From positions 1,587,775-1,651,774 of the forward strand of contig CM022679.1 of assembly GCA_012295275.1 (NCBI GenBank): a stretch of 64,000 nucleotides of DNA, in the 5' to 3' direction. How positions within the stretch are numbered: the stretch's first letter is position 1; the number at the start of each line of letters is the position of its first letter. The stretch comes from Chrysomallon squamiferum. Taxonomy: Eukaryota; Mollusca; Gastropoda; Neomphalida; Peltospiridae. This document shows positions 62,631 through 64,000 of this stretch, piece by piece. The notes under the pieces are model-generated. The model ran no database searches. It was not told the DNA's origin and worked only from the letters and a program-made list of their open reading frames with translations. The position numbers and the translations under genes are program-made.

Positions 62631-64000
62631 TTACAGAACATCCCCTTTACTTATGCTGATGCATGTTCCCATTCCCTTAAACAAGTCACTTTCAACAACA
62701 TTGTCACAGTCATCAACCCGTTGGGTCTGCTCATTCCGGCAGTATGCTTCTCCGTGACATCCACAAAACATTGTGCATGGCAAGTGAGCTGTATAGCATC
62801 CACACATTGCTGTCGAACAGGGTATATCCACACCTTATCATTTCCAGCACCTCCGGTGGAGCAACACTAATGTTTGGTTGCAATGTTACTGGGATCAAGC
62901 ATCTACTGCGTTCGTCACGTTCGCATCCGAACTCGACAGGATCTAATGCTGGAGTTTCTGAGTTGAGAGCAGATTTCCAAATGGCAGTCTGAATGTGCGC
63001 CCGCTTTACGTTCTCTTCGAATGCCTCTTTAGAAGGTGGAAGTGACTTAAGCTCTCGAGCCTTTGTCATACTTTTTCTACCCATCCTTCGCGACCAGACT
63101 TCTCCACGAACGTCAGACATGTTCGATGTCACCAAGCTTTTGACCCCGTAGCAGGCAGCCATGAATGTTGTCGCTTCTTCAGTGATGTCACCTATGTCCT
63201 CAGATAATACGCCCAATTTGAGCAGTTCTACACCACTCTTAAGGACTTTGCTGATGGTGCTTTTTCCTACTCCGAAGCACTTAGCCAGAGTGTCACAGCC
63301 TGAGAGGGCATAGGCGGCTGGCAGTTGTGAAAGCAAGTGTCCATGTTCATTTGCAGTTGCCCCAGTGTCTATAGTAGTTCGTTCAGCACTTGGTCCTTCC
63401 ATTGTAAGACGACAGGTCAGGTTCAACTTTGCGTAGAAGTGCAGCAGGAGGACAAAAACGTCTGTGTCCTCACATACGATGTTGATTCTTTTCACGCCAC
63501 TTTCAGCTGCCTTAACCATCTGCTCATTAGTAACAATGTTTCCGATAAGAGCAGCTGGTAAGTTGTGGTCCAACGTTGTAGAAAGCTTTGATAGCAAGGA
63601 TAACAAAGTGGAACTGACACAGTCAAGGGAAATGTCCATATCAACTCTGGCATGATAGTTCTTGTCATCAACTAATGATTCCTTTACATCACGGACAATC
63701 TGGTGAGCAACCTTTTCCAGTCCAATCTCAAAATCATCTTCATCACTGCTCGGCACTAGTCTCAACAAACTCGATGCTTTACTTCGAAATACAAGCAGAC
63801 TAGCAACACCTGTGCCACTCAGCACAAGAAGATCTGAACCAAAGTATTCTAAAAACTTGGAGACTAAGGTTCGGCGGCTAATGTCTCTTCCACCATTGGA
63901 CTGGTATAGGTCGTATAATTCGATGGAATTCCACACTCGCGATGATTCTGCTCTCACTGCACTGACTGTCGTTTCAAAAGCCACATCCACCTCCTCTTGG
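62631..64000 (-). pseudogene. Multicopy invertebrate ORF with FEN1/XPG-like motifs, frameshifted
   Basis: A 419-codon frame (63990-62731), probably open beyond the window edge. Visible motifs: NIVCEDTDVFVLLLHFY, YALSGCDTLAKCFGVGKSTI, LPPSKEAFEENVKRAHIQTA and IWKSALN. An acidic EDxD pair and a GCD..xxGxGK segment have the order and spacing style of FEN1/XPG nucleases (EDMD, then GSDY..GIGPK helix-turn). I infer a PIN/FEN-like fold; catalysis is not established. The family is typically intronless and multicopy in invertebrates, so transposon ancestry is likely. Near 62830 the frame shifts by one base: the expected Cys-rich tail (CSTAMCGCYTAHLPC, MFCGCHG) is in another frame down to 62631, while the current frame continues into unrelated sequence. 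Hence a broken copy or an assembly error. Confidence 0.6.

Overview
This is an AT-rich, intron-dense animal nuclear sequence, with GT-AG introns, long ATT/CA/CT microsatellites and minisatellites. Three conserved single-copy genes can be traced exon by exon: PDXDC1, TRAF7 and EIF3D. Their divergence from the vertebrate proteins, the short secreted peptide precursor, the invertebrate-type immunoglobulin gene and the repeat style suggest a lophotrochozoan, most likely a mollusc. That assignment is inference.

Layout. 1-13,271 (+): PDXDC1, from a 5' exon to the stop codon, with one apparent single-base disruption near the 3' end. 13,272-22,127: downstream and intergenic sequence, including an isolated CpG-bearing, promoter-like patch at about 18.15-18.93 kb. 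22,128-47,428 (-): TRAF7, about 21 coding exons (RING, TRAF zinc fingers, coiled coil, WD40 propeller). A small secreted-peptide precursor gene (25,164-33,075, +) lies on the opposite strand inside the last-but-one TRAF7 intron. 47,429-48,263: short divergent promoter region. 48,264-55,960 (+): EIF3D, complete, 14 coding exons. 56.7-59.3 kb: a second CpG-bearing promoter-like patch and unidentified fragments. 60.06-62.05 kb (+): the 5' part of a secreted or membrane Ig-domain gene, preceded by inverted ISRE-like motifs and a helically phased CGGAA triplet. 62.2-64.0 kb (-): part of a multicopy invertebrate ORF with FEN1/XPG-like motifs and a frameshifted cysteine-rich tail, probably transposon-derived; it runs off the window edge.

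The most unusual pattern is structural. At six or more splice junctions in PDXDC1, TRAF7 and EIF3D, a tandem repeat starts at the exon-intron border and its unit carries copies of the splice site, often with the first bases of the exon. The clearest cases are PDXDC1 (8,851-9,303, about 13 copies of a 33-34 bp unit ending in the authentic acceptor) and TRAF7 (36,602-37,140). This gives arrays of decoy or alternative splice sites. Other points of interest are a retained lysine at the PLP position of PDXDC1, an untraceable TRAF7 WD40 exon, the nested peptide gene and the immune-type promoter of the Ig gene.
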